From Spirochaeta sp. (GTDB lineage Bacteria; Spirochaetota; Spirochaetia; DSM-27196; Alkalispirochaetaceae): a stretch of DNA of 64,000 nucleotides. The notes below the pieces were generated by a model that did not search any database, was not told the origin of the DNA, and saw only the letters and a program-made list of their open reading frames with translations. Shown here one piece after another: positions 24,845 through 34,865 of this stretch. Positions within the stretch are counted from its first letter, which is position 1, and each line of letters opens with the position of its first letter. The stretch covers positions 1-64,000 of the forward strand of contig SLRR01000131.1 in the NCBI GenBank assembly GCA_007130865.1. Reading direction: 5' to 3'. Position numbers and translations under genes: made by a program.

Positions 24845-27800
24845 ATGTCGGATACGATGAGAACTCTACCGATCGGCAATCTGCTGGAACGAATGATCAC
24901 GGAGTACCGTCGGGAACGCTCGGTATTCGGGCTGCACGAATACACGTGGTACCGGAAACCCGACGACCGCACCGTGGACATCCTGGGTGAATCGGCGGGG
25001 ACGGCGCTCGGCCCCGCGGCGGGGCCGCACACGCAACTCGCGCAGAACATCGTCGCCGCCTACCTCACCGGCAGCCGCTGCATCGAGCTCAAAACGGTTC
25101 AGATCCTGGACGAGCTGGAGATCGAGAAACCCTGCATCGCAGCGCCGGACGAGGGTTACAACACCGAGTGGTCCACGGAACTCTCCCTGCAGTCCGCCTG
25201 GGAGGAATACGCCAAGGCGTGGATACTGCTGCACCTGGTGGAAGAACTCTGGGACCTGCGCGGGCCCGTTCCTGCGGCCTCGGGAAAACCTGCGGCCCTG
25301 CAAAAAACGGCACCGCGTACGTTCCTTTTCACGATGAGCGTCGGCTACAACCTGGAAGGCATCAGAAACCCGCGCATGCAGCAGTACATCGACCGCATGA
25401 TCGACTCCTCCGGGGAAGAGCTCTTCCACGACTGGATCGCCGAAGCGGAAGGAACCCTAGGATCCCTTCTAACCGGCACGGATCTGGAGCACAGGATTCC
25501 CGCCGTCGCAACCGCGTTACCGTCGATCTCGGGCAGGATGTGCCAAACCGTTACGCTTTCCACGATGCACGGGTGCCCTCCGGAGGAGATCGAAGCGATC
25601 TGCCGTCACCTGCTGGTCGATAAGAAACTCCACACCTACGTGAAGCTCAACCCCACTCTCCCGGGATACGAGTCGGTCGGTTCTATCCTGGATCAGCTCG
25701 GGTACGGGTACGTGGAGCTGGACCGGGATGGTTTTGCCCAGGATCTCTCCTGGGATCGAGCCGTCCCAATTCTGCACAACCTCCGCCGTACCGCCGGTGA
25801 CGCAGGACGACAGTTTGGGGTAAAGCTCACCAACACGCTGGCGGTAGTCAACCGAGCCTCTCAAGAGCTTCCCGGCGGACTCGCGCTGCCGGGAGAACAG
25901 AAATACCTCTCCGGGCGCGCCCTTTTCCCATTGGCGATCACCGTGGCGGCGCGGGTCGCCCGGGAGTTTCACGGAACGATCCCGATATCGTTCTCCGGCG
26001 GGATCACGGCCCACAACGTGGCGGAGGTATTCCGCACGGGGATCCGGCCGATCACGGCGTGCACGGTTTTTCTCAAACCCGGCGGTTATACGCGCCAGGT
26101 ACAGCTTGCGCAGGCGATCGACGGCGTGGCCTGCTGGGATCCACCGGACACGGAACCTCCGGTGATCGACGTGGCAGCGCTCACGGCGCTGGCGGCGCAG
26201 ACGCTCCGGGACGCGACGCTGCGCAAGCAGTTCCGCGGCACCCGGGAAATTACCGTCCCGGGTCCACTCCCACGGCACGACTGTTACCGGGCACCCTGCG
26301 TGGAGGCATGCCCGATCGGACAGCACGTTCCGGAGTATATCCGCCTTGTCGGAGAGGGGCGGTACGGTGAAGCCCTGGAACTGATCTACGAGCAGAACGC
26401 GCTGCCGGGAATAACCGGGTATATCTGCGACCACGCGTGCCAGCACAACTGCACCCGCCTCGATTACGAAGGGTGTCTGAACATACGCGAACTCAAGAAG
26501 ATCGCGTTTCTGAACGGAAAAGACCGGGAGACCCGTACAGGACCGTCGGCGACCGCCGGACTCCATACCGCCGGGCTCCAAACCAGCGCGGCCGATCGCG
26601 CCGATTCCACGGATCACCCCCGATGCGCCGTGATCGGCGCGGGACCGGCGGGCCTGTCCACGGCGTACTTCCTCGCCCGCAGGGGTGTTCCGGTGACCGT
26701 TTTCGAGCGGGAGGCGAGCGCCGGTGGCGTCGTACGCCACGGGATACCGCCGTTCCGTCTGCCCCAGGAAGCGATCGAGGAGGACGTGCGTCGTATCCGG
26801 GAACTGGGTGTGGAGTTCCGGTTCGGCGCAAACCCCGAGATTACGCCGGACGAGCTCCGGCGCGAGGGCTTCGGCCCGGTGGTTCTCGCAGTGGGGGCGG
26901 AGATCGACAACGCGCTACCCCTGGAGGGTGACAAATCACGGGTGATCCCTTCGCTCGAGTTTCTCTGGGCGTGCCGGAGTGAACCGCACCTCGCCCAGGC
27001 GTCGTCCGTGCTCGGACGGGAGATCGGGAGCCGCATCGTCGTTGTAGGCGGCGGGAACACCGCGATGGACGCCGCCCGGACCGCGATCAGGCTCGATGGA
27101 GTTACACAGGTAACCGTCCTCTACCGCCGTACGGAACATGAGATGCCCGCCGACCGGGAAGAATACGATAACGCCCGTACCGACGGGGTACAGTTCCGGT
27201 TTCTGCGCAACCCGGAACAGATCGGCACCGGCGGAGAGCTAACGGTGCGCGTGATGGAGCTGGGCGACCGCGACGCGTCCGGTCGGCGCCGGCCCGTTTC
27301 GACGGAGCGGACCGAGTCGATGCAGGCGGACACGGTGATCGCCGCGATCGGGGAGAGGGTGGACTCCAAGGTGCTGGACCGCTTCGGGGTCCGGTCCGGT
27401 CGGGAAACACCGGAGACGGCGGAAGCGCCCGAGACCACCGTGCCCGACGTATACCTGGTGGGGGACGCCCGTACCGGTCCTTCCACGGTGGTTCGATGCG
27501 TTGCCGCGGGACGCCGTGCCGCGGAAATGATCATCGGCAACCACCACGACCGCGCCGTCCCGGCGGCCACGACGACCACGACGTACTCTCCGGAACGGGC
27601 TCGGCAGATCCTCGAGCGGAAAGCGTGCATCCGGACGAAGCCGGACACCGAGAGGTGGTCCGACGCGGAAACGTTCTCCCGCCGGGAATACGACCGGTGC
27701 CTGGAGTGCGGCGACCTCTGTAACCGGTGCGTGGAGGTATGCCCCAACCGGGCCAACATCACGGTTACCACCACCGGTGATCCGCGTTTTCAGGATCCGT

Positions 27801-28162
27801 TTCAGATCGTCCATCTGGATGCGCTCTGCAACGAGTGCGGTAACTGCGCGCAGTTCTGTCCCTGGGAGAAGGGCGTCCCCTACCGGGACAAGCCCACCGT
27901 GTTCAATACGAGCTCGGACTTTGAGAACAGTACCAACGACGGCTGGCTACTCATGGGCGATCTTTCGGGCGACCGTTCCAGAGACCCGGACTTCCTGTAT
28001 CGTTTTGACGGCGAAGCGCGCGAGATTTCCCGGGCGGACCTGCGACGGTTTGGTACCGCATCGAGTGCATCCGCGGGATCGGCGGAGTCACGGTTCCTGT
28101 CGCTCCTGGACAGGCTGGTTTCCGACCGGCCGGACCTGTTCCGGCGATTGGACCGGCCATGA
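24845..28162 (+). CDS. ygfK: YgfK, multidomain iron-sulfur flavoprotein (annotated putative selenate reductase subunit)
   Basis: 1105 aa. The N-terminal half is a dihydropyrimidine-dehydrogenase-like barrel. A Cys-rich module follows around residues 480-545 (CYRAPCVEACPIGQ, CDHACQHNCTR), as in the adrenodoxin-like domain of glutamate synthase beta subunits. Then come FAD binding (VIGAGPAGLSTAYFLARRG, about residue 592) and NADPH binding (VVGGGNTAMDAARTA, about 732). The C-terminus has two 4Fe-4S motifs (CLECGDLCNRCVEVCP, CNECGNCAQFCP, about 951-1010). It likely transfers electrons between NAD(P)H and a purine-derived ring, perhaps with XdhD. It starts 3 nt after ygeW and overlaps the next gene by 4 nt. 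Confidence 0.93.
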   Translation: MSDTMRTLPIGNLLERMITEYRRERSVFGLHEYTWYRKPDDRTVDILGESAGTALGPAAGPHTQLAQNIVAAYLTGSRCIELKTVQILDELEIEKPCIAAPDEGYNTEWSTELSLQSAWEEYAKAWILLHLVEELWDLRGPVPAASGKPAALQKTAPRTFLFTMSVGYNLEGIRNPRMQQYIDRMIDSSGEELFHDWIAEAEGTLGSLLTGTDLEHRIPAVATALPSISGRMCQTVTLSTMHGCPPEEIEAICRHLLVDKKLHTYVKLNPTLPGYESVGSILDQLGYGYVELDRDGFAQDLSWDRAVPILHNLRRTAGDAGRQFGVKLTNTLAVVNRASQELPGGLALPGEQKYLSGRALFPLAITVAARVAREFHGTIPISFSGGITAHNVAEVFRTGIRPITACTVFLKPGGYTRQVQLAQAIDGVACWDPPDTEPPVIDVAALTALAAQTLRDATLRKQFRGTREITVPGPLPRHDCYRAPCVEACPIGQHVPEYIRLVGEGRYGEALELIYEQNALPGITGYICDHACQHNCTRLDYEGCLNIRELKKIAFLNGKDRETRTGPSATAGLHTAGLQTSAADRADSTDHPRCAVIGAGPAGLSTAYFLARRGVPVTVFEREASAGGVVRHGIPPFRLPQEAIEEDVRRIRELGVEFRFGANPEITPDELRREGFGPVVLAVGAEIDNALPLEGDKSRVIPSLEFLWACRSEPHLAQASSVLGREIGSRIVVVGGGNTAMDAARTAIRLDGVTQVTVLYRRTEHEMPADREEYDNARTDGVQFRFLRNPEQIGTGGELTVRVMELGDRDASGRRRPVSTERTESMQADTVIAAIGERVDSKVLDRFGVRSGRETPETAEAPETTVPDVYLVGDARTGPSTVVRCVAAGRRAAEMIIGNHHDRAVPAATTTTTYSPERARQILERKACIRTKPDTERWSDAETFSRREYDRCLECGDLCNRCVEVCPNRANITVTTTGDPRFQDPFQIVHLDALCNECGNCAQFCPWEKGVPYRDKPTVFNTSSDFENSTNDGWLLMGDLSGDRSRDPDFLYRFDGEAREISRADLRRFGTASSASAGSAESRFLSLLDRLVSDRPDLFRRLDRP

Positions 28163-29379
28163 CTGCGACCATGACTACCCGGAACGGCCCGTTCGCATTT
28201 CATTACCGGTGCAACGAGTGCGGCCGGGAGTACACGATCACGCCTGAACGGATGCGATGCGACCACTGTGCGGGTCGGCAGGAGGAGAAGCGGCCCTTGC
28301 GAGGCCTTCTGGAGGTGGTGATCTCCGTCACGACCCTCCTCCCTCCGGAATGGCAACCGCTGGACCTGCTCCCGGTAGAACGGGAGTGGTTTCCCCCGAT
28401 CCCCGTGGGGAACACCCCGCTCTGGGAACCCCGACGATTACGGGAACACCTGGGATTACCGTCACTCTTTCTGAAGGATGACGGTCTCAACCCCACGGGA
28501 TCCCTGAAAGACCGTGCCAGCTGGCTCGTAGCGGCGTTCGCCCGCAAACACGGAATCCGCCGCGTCGTGGTGGCTTCCACAGGGAACGCCGGGAGCTCCA
28601 TGGCGGGTATCGGCGCCGCGGCGGGTCTCGAGGTTCGACTGTACCTGCCCGCCTCCGCTCCACCGGCAAAACGCGTCCAGTCCCGGCAGTACGGAGCGGA
28701 CCTGCAGGAGGTGGACGGCACCTACGACGAGGCGTTTGAGCTGTCTCTCAAGTACCTGGACGAACACGGAGGGCTCTCCCGCAACACCGGCTTTAATCCG
28801 CTTACGATCGAAGGTAAAAAGACTGTGGCTCTGGAGATCTTCCGGCAGCTCGGCCGCACCCCGGATCACGTGTTTGTCTCTACCGGGGACGGCGTGATTA
28901 TCAGCGGCGTGTTCCGCGGATTCGAGGACCTGGTCTCGCTGGGTTTGGCACCGCGTGTCCCGGAGGTGATCTGCGTACAGGCCGAGGGCAGCAACGCGAT
29001 CGCCCGCGCGCTCGCACAAGGCTCATTCGGACCACCGGTCCGGTCGGACACGATCGCGGACTCGATCAGCGTGGACGTCCCTGCCGGTGGTGAGTTCGCG
29101 CTGCGACGGCTGCAGCGCCACCGGGGCAAAACGGTCACAGTAAGCGACCGGGAGATCCTGGAGGCGCAACGTCTGCTCGCCTCCGGAAGCGGCTGTTTTG
29201 TGGAACCCGCCGCGGCAACCGCGTTCGCCGGGTTACGTCGGTACCGGGAGAAAATTTCCCCGGACCGTTGCGTGGTGGTACTGCTCACCGGCAACGGCCT
29301 CAAGGATATCGCCGCTGCCACCCGGGGAATCGAGGAAAACGTAAAAACTTTACAACAGCCCGGGAGCGAGCTATCCTGA
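28159..29379 (+). CDS. Threonine-synthase-like PLP enzyme with N-terminal zinc ribbon
   Basis: 406 aa. An N-terminal CxxC...CxxC ribbon (YRCNECGREY, MRCDHCAG) precedes a fold-type II PLP domain. The PLP lysine is in LNPTGSLKDRASW; the substrate loop is ASTGNAGSSMAGIGAAAG; a phosphate/glycine loop is seen at STGDGVIISG. The family is threonine synthase/ThrC-like, but no other threonine-pathway gene is near. Lying between ygfK and the molybdenum hydroxylase, it more likely acts on a diamino acid produced by purine breakdown. It overlaps ygfK by 4 nt. Confidence 0.83.
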   Translation: MTATMTTRNGPFAFHYRCNECGREYTITPERMRCDHCAGRQEEKRPLRGLLEVVISVTTLLPPEWQPLDLLPVEREWFPPIPVGNTPLWEPRRLREHLGLPSLFLKDDGLNPTGSLKDRASWLVAAFARKHGIRRVVVASTGNAGSSMAGIGAAAGLEVRLYLPASAPPAKRVQSRQYGADLQEVDGTYDEAFELSLKYLDEHGGLSRNTGFNPLTIEGKKTVALEIFRQLGRTPDHVFVSTGDGVIISGVFRGFEDLVSLGLAPRVPEVICVQAEGSNAIARALAQGSFGPPVRSDTIADSISVDVPAGGEFALRRLQRHRGKTVTVSDREILEAQRLLASGSGCFVEPAAATAFAGLRRYREKISPDRCVVVLLTGNGLKDIAAATRGIEENVKTLQQPGSELS

Positions 29380-29434
29380 AAAAAGCAACGTCTAAAGTCA
29401 AAACCGGCCACTCATGCGGTCGCAAGGTGTAACG

Positions 29435-31633
29435 ATGAGCCATCCCGTCACGAGACCTGTGGAACGCGTCGATGCCCGTCCAAAAGCACGAGGGGAGACG
29501 CTGTATCTCGCGGACCTGCCGCTGCAGGGAGCCCTGTTCGCCCGGGTTGTCCGCTCACGGGTGCCCCGCGGGAGGATCGTGGCCCGCAACACACCGGACC
29601 TTCCCGAGGGGTACACGCTGGTTACCGCAGAGGATATACCACCTTCCGGCCGGAACTGCGTCCGCATGATACAGGACGACTGGCCGGTCTTTGCGGAAGA
29701 CCAGGTCAGGTACTACGGAGAGCCCCTGGGGCTGCTTCTGGGACTGGACCGGCAGGTACTGGACGAACTGGTACACCTCTGCGAGAACGCGATCCGATAC
29801 GAAGAGCAGGAGCCGGCGATCACGATCGACGACGGGCTTGAGTGCCGCGGTGGCGCTATCCACGGGACGGACAATCTCTTCGCGGACCTACACACCGGCA
29901 AGGGGAACCCGGAAACGGCACTCGCCGGTGCCGCTCGCGTGATCGAGGGGGAGTACACCACAGGGTTTCAGGAACACGTGTATCTTGAACCACAATCATT
30001 ACGTACAATGTTCACCAGCGATACGGTGACGATCCATATCTCTACACAGTGTCCGTTCTACGTCCGGAAAGCGGTGGCCACCGCGATGGGTCTTCCCCCG
30101 GAGAAGGTCGTGGTGGTGCAGACACCCACCGGGGGTGGGTTCGGCGGGAAGGAGCACTACCCGGACGTGCTGGCCACAGCCGCGGCGGTCGCCGCCAGGC
30201 GCGTCGGGAAGCCTGTGGAACTTGTGCTGGACCGGATGGAAGACCTGGAGGTCACGAGCAAACGCCATCCCAGTCGCGTACGGTACCGCGTCGGCCTGGA
30301 CGCGGAAAACCGCGTCGTCGCGATCGACGTGGATATGGTCTTGAACGCCGGTGCCTACGAGAGCAGTTCCCGGGTAGTTCTTCAGCGCGGGATGTTCTCT
30401 TCCAACAGCGTCTACGAGATACCCCACGTCCGCATCCGGGGGCGAGCGGTTGCGACCAGTACCGTGCCTTCCGACGCGTTTCGGGGGTTCGGGGCGCCGC
30501 AGGGATTGTTCGCCGCGGAGATGCTCATGACCAGGATCGCCCGCGAGATCGGGGTGGACGAGGTGGAGTTCAAGCGCAGCCACTTCCTGCAACAGGGGTC
30601 CACCACGGTAACCGCCGGGACGATCCGGGAAGAGGTAAAACTCCCGCAGATGCTCGACCACGTACTGACCGCGTCGGAATACCGGCGCAAACGGGAACGC
30701 TTCGATGAGGAGCACCGGCACCGCGCAGCCGGCGGTCCGGATTCCACCTCCTGGCGGGGAATAGCGGTGTCCTGCTTCAAGCACGGAAGCGCGTTTACCG
30801 GCAGCGGCGAACAGGAGATCATCAAAGCGCGCGTGCGTATCCGCAAACGCAGCGACGGCCGCCCGGAACTGCTCGCATCCAACGTGGAGATCGGCCAGGG
30901 GGTACTCACGACGTTTCGGAAGATCGTGGCGGAGGTCCTGGAAATACCGTACACGGAAGTGGTCTTTGAGCAACACGACACCGGGAACGTTCCCGATTCG
31001 GGCCCCACCTGCGCGTCCCGATCGGTGGCGGTAGTGGGATACCTCCTGCAGGAGGCGGCGAAGAAACTTCAGGGCCGCCTTGACGAGCCGGGAGAGTTCG
31101 AGGTGGAACAGGTATACGAACATCCCTCTCACCTTAAATGGGACGCCGCTTCGCTTACAGGCGACGCGTACCCTTCCTACGCGTGGGGTATTACCTGCGT
31201 GGAAGTCACGGTTGATCCGGTCACGTTGGAGGTAACCGTCCCGGGCGTGTGGACCGCCTACGACGTGGGTCGCGCGATCGACGAGGAGGTGGTTCGCGGC
31301 CAGGTGATAGGCGGTGCGGTTCAGGCTCTCGGTTACGCCGGACTGGAGAAGCTGGAAAACCGGGACGGACGTTTCCTGCAACGGACTATGGCGGATTACT
31401 GCATACCCACTTCGCTGGACTATCCCGCGGTCCATACGGCGTTCTTCGATAACCCCTACCGGTGGGGACCGTTCGGGGCGAAGGGGGCCGGCGAGGTGGT
31501 ATTCGACGGCATCGCCCCGGCCTACGCCGCGGCGGTTCAACACGCGATCGGTCGCGAGATCGACCGTCTCCCGGTTACACCGGAGTACATAGCGGAGTTG
31601 CTGCATGGAACAGACCAAGACCACCCGGCGTGA
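29435..31633 (+). CDS. Molybdenum hydroxylase large subunit (xanthine dehydrogenase family)
   Basis: 732 aa from ATG 29435, with AAGGT upstream; the track start at 29414 is also possible. Molybdopterin-domain motifs are present: GGGFGGKEHYPD, SDAFRGFGAPQG, NVEIGQGVLTTF, and the catalytic glutamate in GAKGAGEVVFDG. It has no iron-sulfur domain of its own; that comes from the next gene, which overlaps by 29 nt. Together they form a conventional three-domain xanthine dehydrogenase, distinct from xdhD in the same island. Likely role: hydroxylation of hypoxanthine or xanthine in the cytoplasm. Confidence 0.9.
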   Translation: MSHPVTRPVERVDARPKARGETLYLADLPLQGALFARVVRSRVPRGRIVARNTPDLPEGYTLVTAEDIPPSGRNCVRMIQDDWPVFAEDQVRYYGEPLGLLLGLDRQVLDELVHLCENAIRYEEQEPAITIDDGLECRGGAIHGTDNLFADLHTGKGNPETALAGAARVIEGEYTTGFQEHVYLEPQSLRTMFTSDTVTIHISTQCPFYVRKAVATAMGLPPEKVVVVQTPTGGGFGGKEHYPDVLATAAAVAARRVGKPVELVLDRMEDLEVTSKRHPSRVRYRVGLDAENRVVAIDVDMVLNAGAYESSSRVVLQRGMFSSNSVYEIPHVRIRGRAVATSTVPSDAFRGFGAPQGLFAAEMLMTRIAREIGVDEVEFKRSHFLQQGSTTVTAGTIREEVKLPQMLDHVLTASEYRRKRERFDEEHRHRAAGGPDSTSWRGIAVSCFKHGSAFTGSGEQEIIKARVRIRKRSDGRPELLASNVEIGQGVLTTFRKIVAEVLEIPYTEVVFEQHDTGNVPDSGPTCASRSVAVVGYLLQEAAKKLQGRLDEPGEFEVEQVYEHPSHLKWDAASLTGDAYPSYAWGITCVEVTVDPVTLEVTVPGVWTAYDVGRAIDEEVVRGQVIGGAVQALGYAGLEKLENRDGRFLQRTMADYCIPTSLDYPAVHTAFFDNPYRWGPFGAKGAGEVVFDGIAPAYAAAVQHAIGREIDRLPVTPEYIAELLHGTDQDHPA

Positions 31634-33197
31634 CAGCTCACCCGCCACAACAAATCGCCGGTTCAACCTGAACGGCGTGGAACGGGAGATTCCCGGGGAT
31701 CCGCGGCGCCGCCTGCTGGACGTCCTCCGGGAGGATTTCAACCTCCTCTCGGTCAAAGAGGGATGCGGGGAGGGAGAGTGCGGCGCGTGTTCGATCCTCG
31801 TGGACGGGCGCGTGGTGGATGCGTGCATTCTGCCCGCGGGAGCGGGGGAAGGACGCCGCGTGGAAACGCTGGAAGCGATTCGCGACACGCCCCGGGGGGA
31901 GCGTATCGTCACCGCGCTCAGCCTGGGTGGCGGCGTACAGTGCGGGTTCTGCATACCCGGGATAGCTGTGGCGCTGGAGGCGCTCCTGCGTGACACGCCG
32001 GCACCGGACGACCGGGCGATCCGCGAGGGAATATCCGGCAATCTCTGCCGATGCACCGGCTATCAGCAGATCGTCGAGGGTGTCCTGCACCACGCAGTAC
32101 CGGAACAGCACAACTCTCCGGAGAAAACAGACTCTCCGGACAAAACAGGGATCGACGCGCACGGTAATCACCGGGAAAACGGTCGAACCGGTAACGGTGC
32201 GCCCAGCTCGCTGAAGGAGCGGGACCGTTGGTTCCGTCCCGGTACGCTGGAGGAGGCCCTGTTTATACGAGCCGAGTACCCCACGCTGCCGCTGGCGGGG
32301 GCCACGGACCTGTACGTCCGTCATCGGGCGTTAGCCGGGACGATCCCCACCGGTTCCGGGGAAGATACAAACGCTCTTCCACCGTTTCTCTTTCTGGGTC
32401 ACCTGGACGAACTGACGGAGATAACCGTGGAGACCGATCCTGGAAGGAAACAGCAGACTCTGAGAATCGGTGCCGCCGCTACCTACACCGATATCGCCGC
32501 ACACCCGGCCGTCCCGGAACTGCTCCGTAAGGCGATCGCGGAGCTTGCGGCACCGGCGCTGCGCAACGTCGCGACCCTGGGGGGCAATATCGGAAACGCG
32601 TCGCCCGCGGCGGACGCGGTATGCGCGCTCTACGCTCTGCACGCGGAAGTGGAGTTACGTCGTCACCGGGGTGCCCGCCGCCGGCCGATCGAGGCGGTGA
32701 TCACCGGACCGGGAAGTACAGCGATCGAACCGGACGAGCTCATCACAGCCGTATTGATCCCGCTCAACGGAGATCTCCCCGTCGGAACTGCCGGTACGGC
32801 CGACAACGCTCGTGCGGTACACGCGCCCCGGAGTACGCCGATGGCGCACAATTATTACCGCAAGGTGGGAACGCGTCGGGCAAACGCGCTCTCCAAGATC
32901 TCCGTCGCCGGCACGGCAGTTGTCCGGGACGGTCGTTTTGAACGTTTCGGTCTCGCCCTCGGCGCTGTAGGACCCAGGGTGATCGTCGACCGGGAGATGG
33001 AGAAACGCGTAATTGGTACAGACCGGGAACAGTACATGGAAATCCTCCCGGAGCTGCGGGAGCGTTATACGAGTCTACTCGCGCCGATCTCCGACCAGCG
33101 ATCCACCGAGTTCTATCGCCGTACCGTTACGGGAAATCTCCTGCGGGATTTCCTGTTACGGTTTGTGCCGGAAGCGCTGGGAGACGAGAAACGATGA
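31605..33197 (+). CDS. Xanthine dehydrogenase 2Fe-2S/FAD subunit (fused)
   Basis: 530 aa. Residues about 15-170 hold the two 2Fe-2S clusters (KEGCGEGECGACSIL; VQCGFCIPGI; GNLCRCTGYQ). A poorly conserved linker (about 175-205) leads into the FAD domain, recognised by LPLAGATDLYVRH, RNVATLGGNIGNASPAADA and a C-terminal KVGTRRANALSKIS. It transfers electrons from the molybdenum subunit to NAD or ferredoxin. The gene overlaps its neighbours on both sides (29 nt and 4 nt), indicating tight co-translation. The fused arrangement resembles the XdhA small-subunit format. Confidence 0.9.
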   Translation: MEQTKTTRRDSSPATTNRRFNLNGVEREIPGDPRRRLLDVLREDFNLLSVKEGCGEGECGACSILVDGRVVDACILPAGAGEGRRVETLEAIRDTPRGERIVTALSLGGGVQCGFCIPGIAVALEALLRDTPAPDDRAIREGISGNLCRCTGYQQIVEGVLHHAVPEQHNSPEKTDSPDKTGIDAHGNHRENGRTGNGAPSSLKERDRWFRPGTLEEALFIRAEYPTLPLAGATDLYVRHRALAGTIPTGSGEDTNALPPFLFLGHLDELTEITVETDPGRKQQTLRIGAAATYTDIAAHPAVPELLRKAIAELAAPALRNVATLGGNIGNASPAADAVCALYALHAEVELRRHRGARRRPIEAVITGPGSTAIEPDELITAVLIPLNGDLPVGTAGTADNARAVHAPRSTPMAHNYYRKVGTRRANALSKISVAGTAVVRDGRFERFGLALGAVGPRVIVDREMEKRVIGTDREQYMEILPELRERYTSLLAPISDQRSTEFYRRTVTGNLLRDFLLRFVPEALGDEKR

Positions 33198-34855
33198 CCG
33201 ACACGATTCAGACCGCCGGGTCCGTATCCGGACATATCGTGGACGTGGTAAACCGCCGAATCGGACCGGGAACGGTGCACTTCTCCAGCGGACGGATCGA
33301 GCGGATCGAACCAGCCAATGACGTACCCACACAGTACGTGATCCCCGGGTTCGTGGACGCCCATATTCACGTGGAGAGCACGATGCTTCCCCCGGCGGAG
33401 TTCGCCCGCTGGGCGGCGGCACGCGGTACCGTGGCGACCGTTTCCGACCCTCACGAGATAGCCAACGTACTCGGCGTGAGCGGCGTGGAGTACATGCTCT
33501 CCGAGGCAAGGCGTCGCCCGGAGTTTACGATTCTCTTCGGCGCACCGCCGTGTGTTCCGGCAACGGTCTTTGAGACCGCCGGTGCTGAACTCGACGCGGA
33601 AGCGGTACGACGTCTGCTCGCTCGCGACGATATCGGGTACCTCAGCGAGGTCATGAACGTACCCGGTGTTCTCCAGGGTGACCCCGATCTTATCGCCAAG
33701 CTCACCGCCGCGCGGGAGGCGGGAAAACCGATCGACGGTCACGCGCCGGGACTACGCGGTGAGGGCGTCAGGACCTACGCCGCCGCGGGCGTTTCCACGG
33801 ATCACGAGTGCACAACGATCGAGGAGGCCCGGGAGCGTATCGACGCGGGGATGTGGGTCGTGATCCGTGAGGGCTCGGCGGCGCGCGACTTTGAGGCGCT
33901 GGCACCGTTGCTCTTTGAAGCCCCGGACCGGCTCATGTTCTGCAGCGACGACAAGCACCCGAACGACCTCATTCGCGGACACATAGATCGACTGGCGGCG
34001 CGAGCTGTCTCGCACGGCCTCGACCCGATCGAGGCGCTTCGCATCGCCTGTTATAACCCGCTCGAGCACTACGGCATCAAGACGGGACTTCTGAGGCCTG
34101 GTGATCCGGCTAATTTCGTGGTGGTAAACGATCTCTACGAGTTTGAGCCGGTCACCACGTGGCTGAACGGCCAATGCGTTGCACGCGACGGGGTGCCGCT
34201 CCTGCCCTATCTCACCCCGGACAAACTCAACCGGTTTCGCACCACCATACCCGATATCTCGAGCCTGCGCCTGCCCCTGCCCCCGGACAAAACGATCCGG
34301 GCGATCGCGGTACGAAGCGGCTCGCTCATTACCGGGGAACACCGCGTAGCGAGTCGGCACTGCACGAGGGACGGTGAGTTCCGGACCAACCTCGAACGGG
34401 ACCTGCTCAAGATAGTGATGGTAAACCGGTACAGCGATGAACCGCCGGCGGTGGCGGTCGTCCACGGGTTCGGGCTCAAACGCGGTGCGATCGCGTCGTC
34501 CGTAGCCCACGATTCGCACAACGTAGTCGCCCTGGGAGTGGACGACGGAAGCCTGCTCGCCGCGGTGGCGCACGTCATCACCGCCGGGGGCGGCGTAGCA
34601 GTCGCCCGTTCACCCTCGGAGGTGGACGTTCTGGCCCTGCCGATCGCGGGACTCATGGCTGTGGAAAGTGGTGACTCCGTAGCTGAGCAGTACGAGGCGA
34701 TCGAGAACACCGCCCGGGATCTGGGGTGCACCCTGGGTTCGCCCATGATGACGCTCTCCTTCACGGCGTTGCTGGTGATACCGGAACTGAAACTGAGCGA
34801 TCGGGGGCTCTTCGACGGACGATCCTTCGGCTTCACCCCGATCGTGGTGGATTAA
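33194..34855 (+). CDS. ade: Adenine deaminase
   Basis: 553 aa, Ade-type amidohydrolase. The metal-binding start is PGFVDAHIHVESTML, followed by SDPHEIANVLG and GHAPGLRGEGV; the C-terminal domain has ASSVAHDSHNVVALG and an ending typical of Ade (MTLSFTALLVIPELKLSDRGLFD). It deaminates adenine to hypoxanthine, feeding the dehydrogenases encoded just upstream. It starts with a 4-nt overlap on the FeS/FAD subunit gene and ends the block. The convergent guaD gene lies 10 nt downstream. Confidence 0.95.
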   Translation: MTDTIQTAGSVSGHIVDVVNRRIGPGTVHFSSGRIERIEPANDVPTQYVIPGFVDAHIHVESTMLPPAEFARWAAARGTVATVSDPHEIANVLGVSGVEYMLSEARRRPEFTILFGAPPCVPATVFETAGAELDAEAVRRLLARDDIGYLSEVMNVPGVLQGDPDLIAKLTAAREAGKPIDGHAPGLRGEGVRTYAAAGVSTDHECTTIEEARERIDAGMWVVIREGSAARDFEALAPLLFEAPDRLMFCSDDKHPNDLIRGHIDRLAARAVSHGLDPIEALRIACYNPLEHYGIKTGLLRPGDPANFVVVNDLYEFEPVTTWLNGQCVARDGVPLLPYLTPDKLNRFRTTIPDISSLRLPLPPDKTIRAIAVRSGSLITGEHRVASRHCTRDGEFRTNLERDLLKIVMVNRYSDEPPAVAVVHGFGLKRGAIASSVAHDSHNVVALGVDDGSLLAAVAHVITAGGGVAVARSPSEVDVLALPIAGLMAVESGDSVAEQYEAIENTARDLGCTLGSPMMTLSFTALLVIPELKLSDRGLFDGRSFGFTPIVVD

Positions 34856-34865
34856 CGGCGCAGCG

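Noticed and set aside
29999-32056. 685-aa minus-strand ORF
   Set aside because: Long only because of high GC; it is antisense to two xanthine dehydrogenase subunits with clear cofactor motifs.
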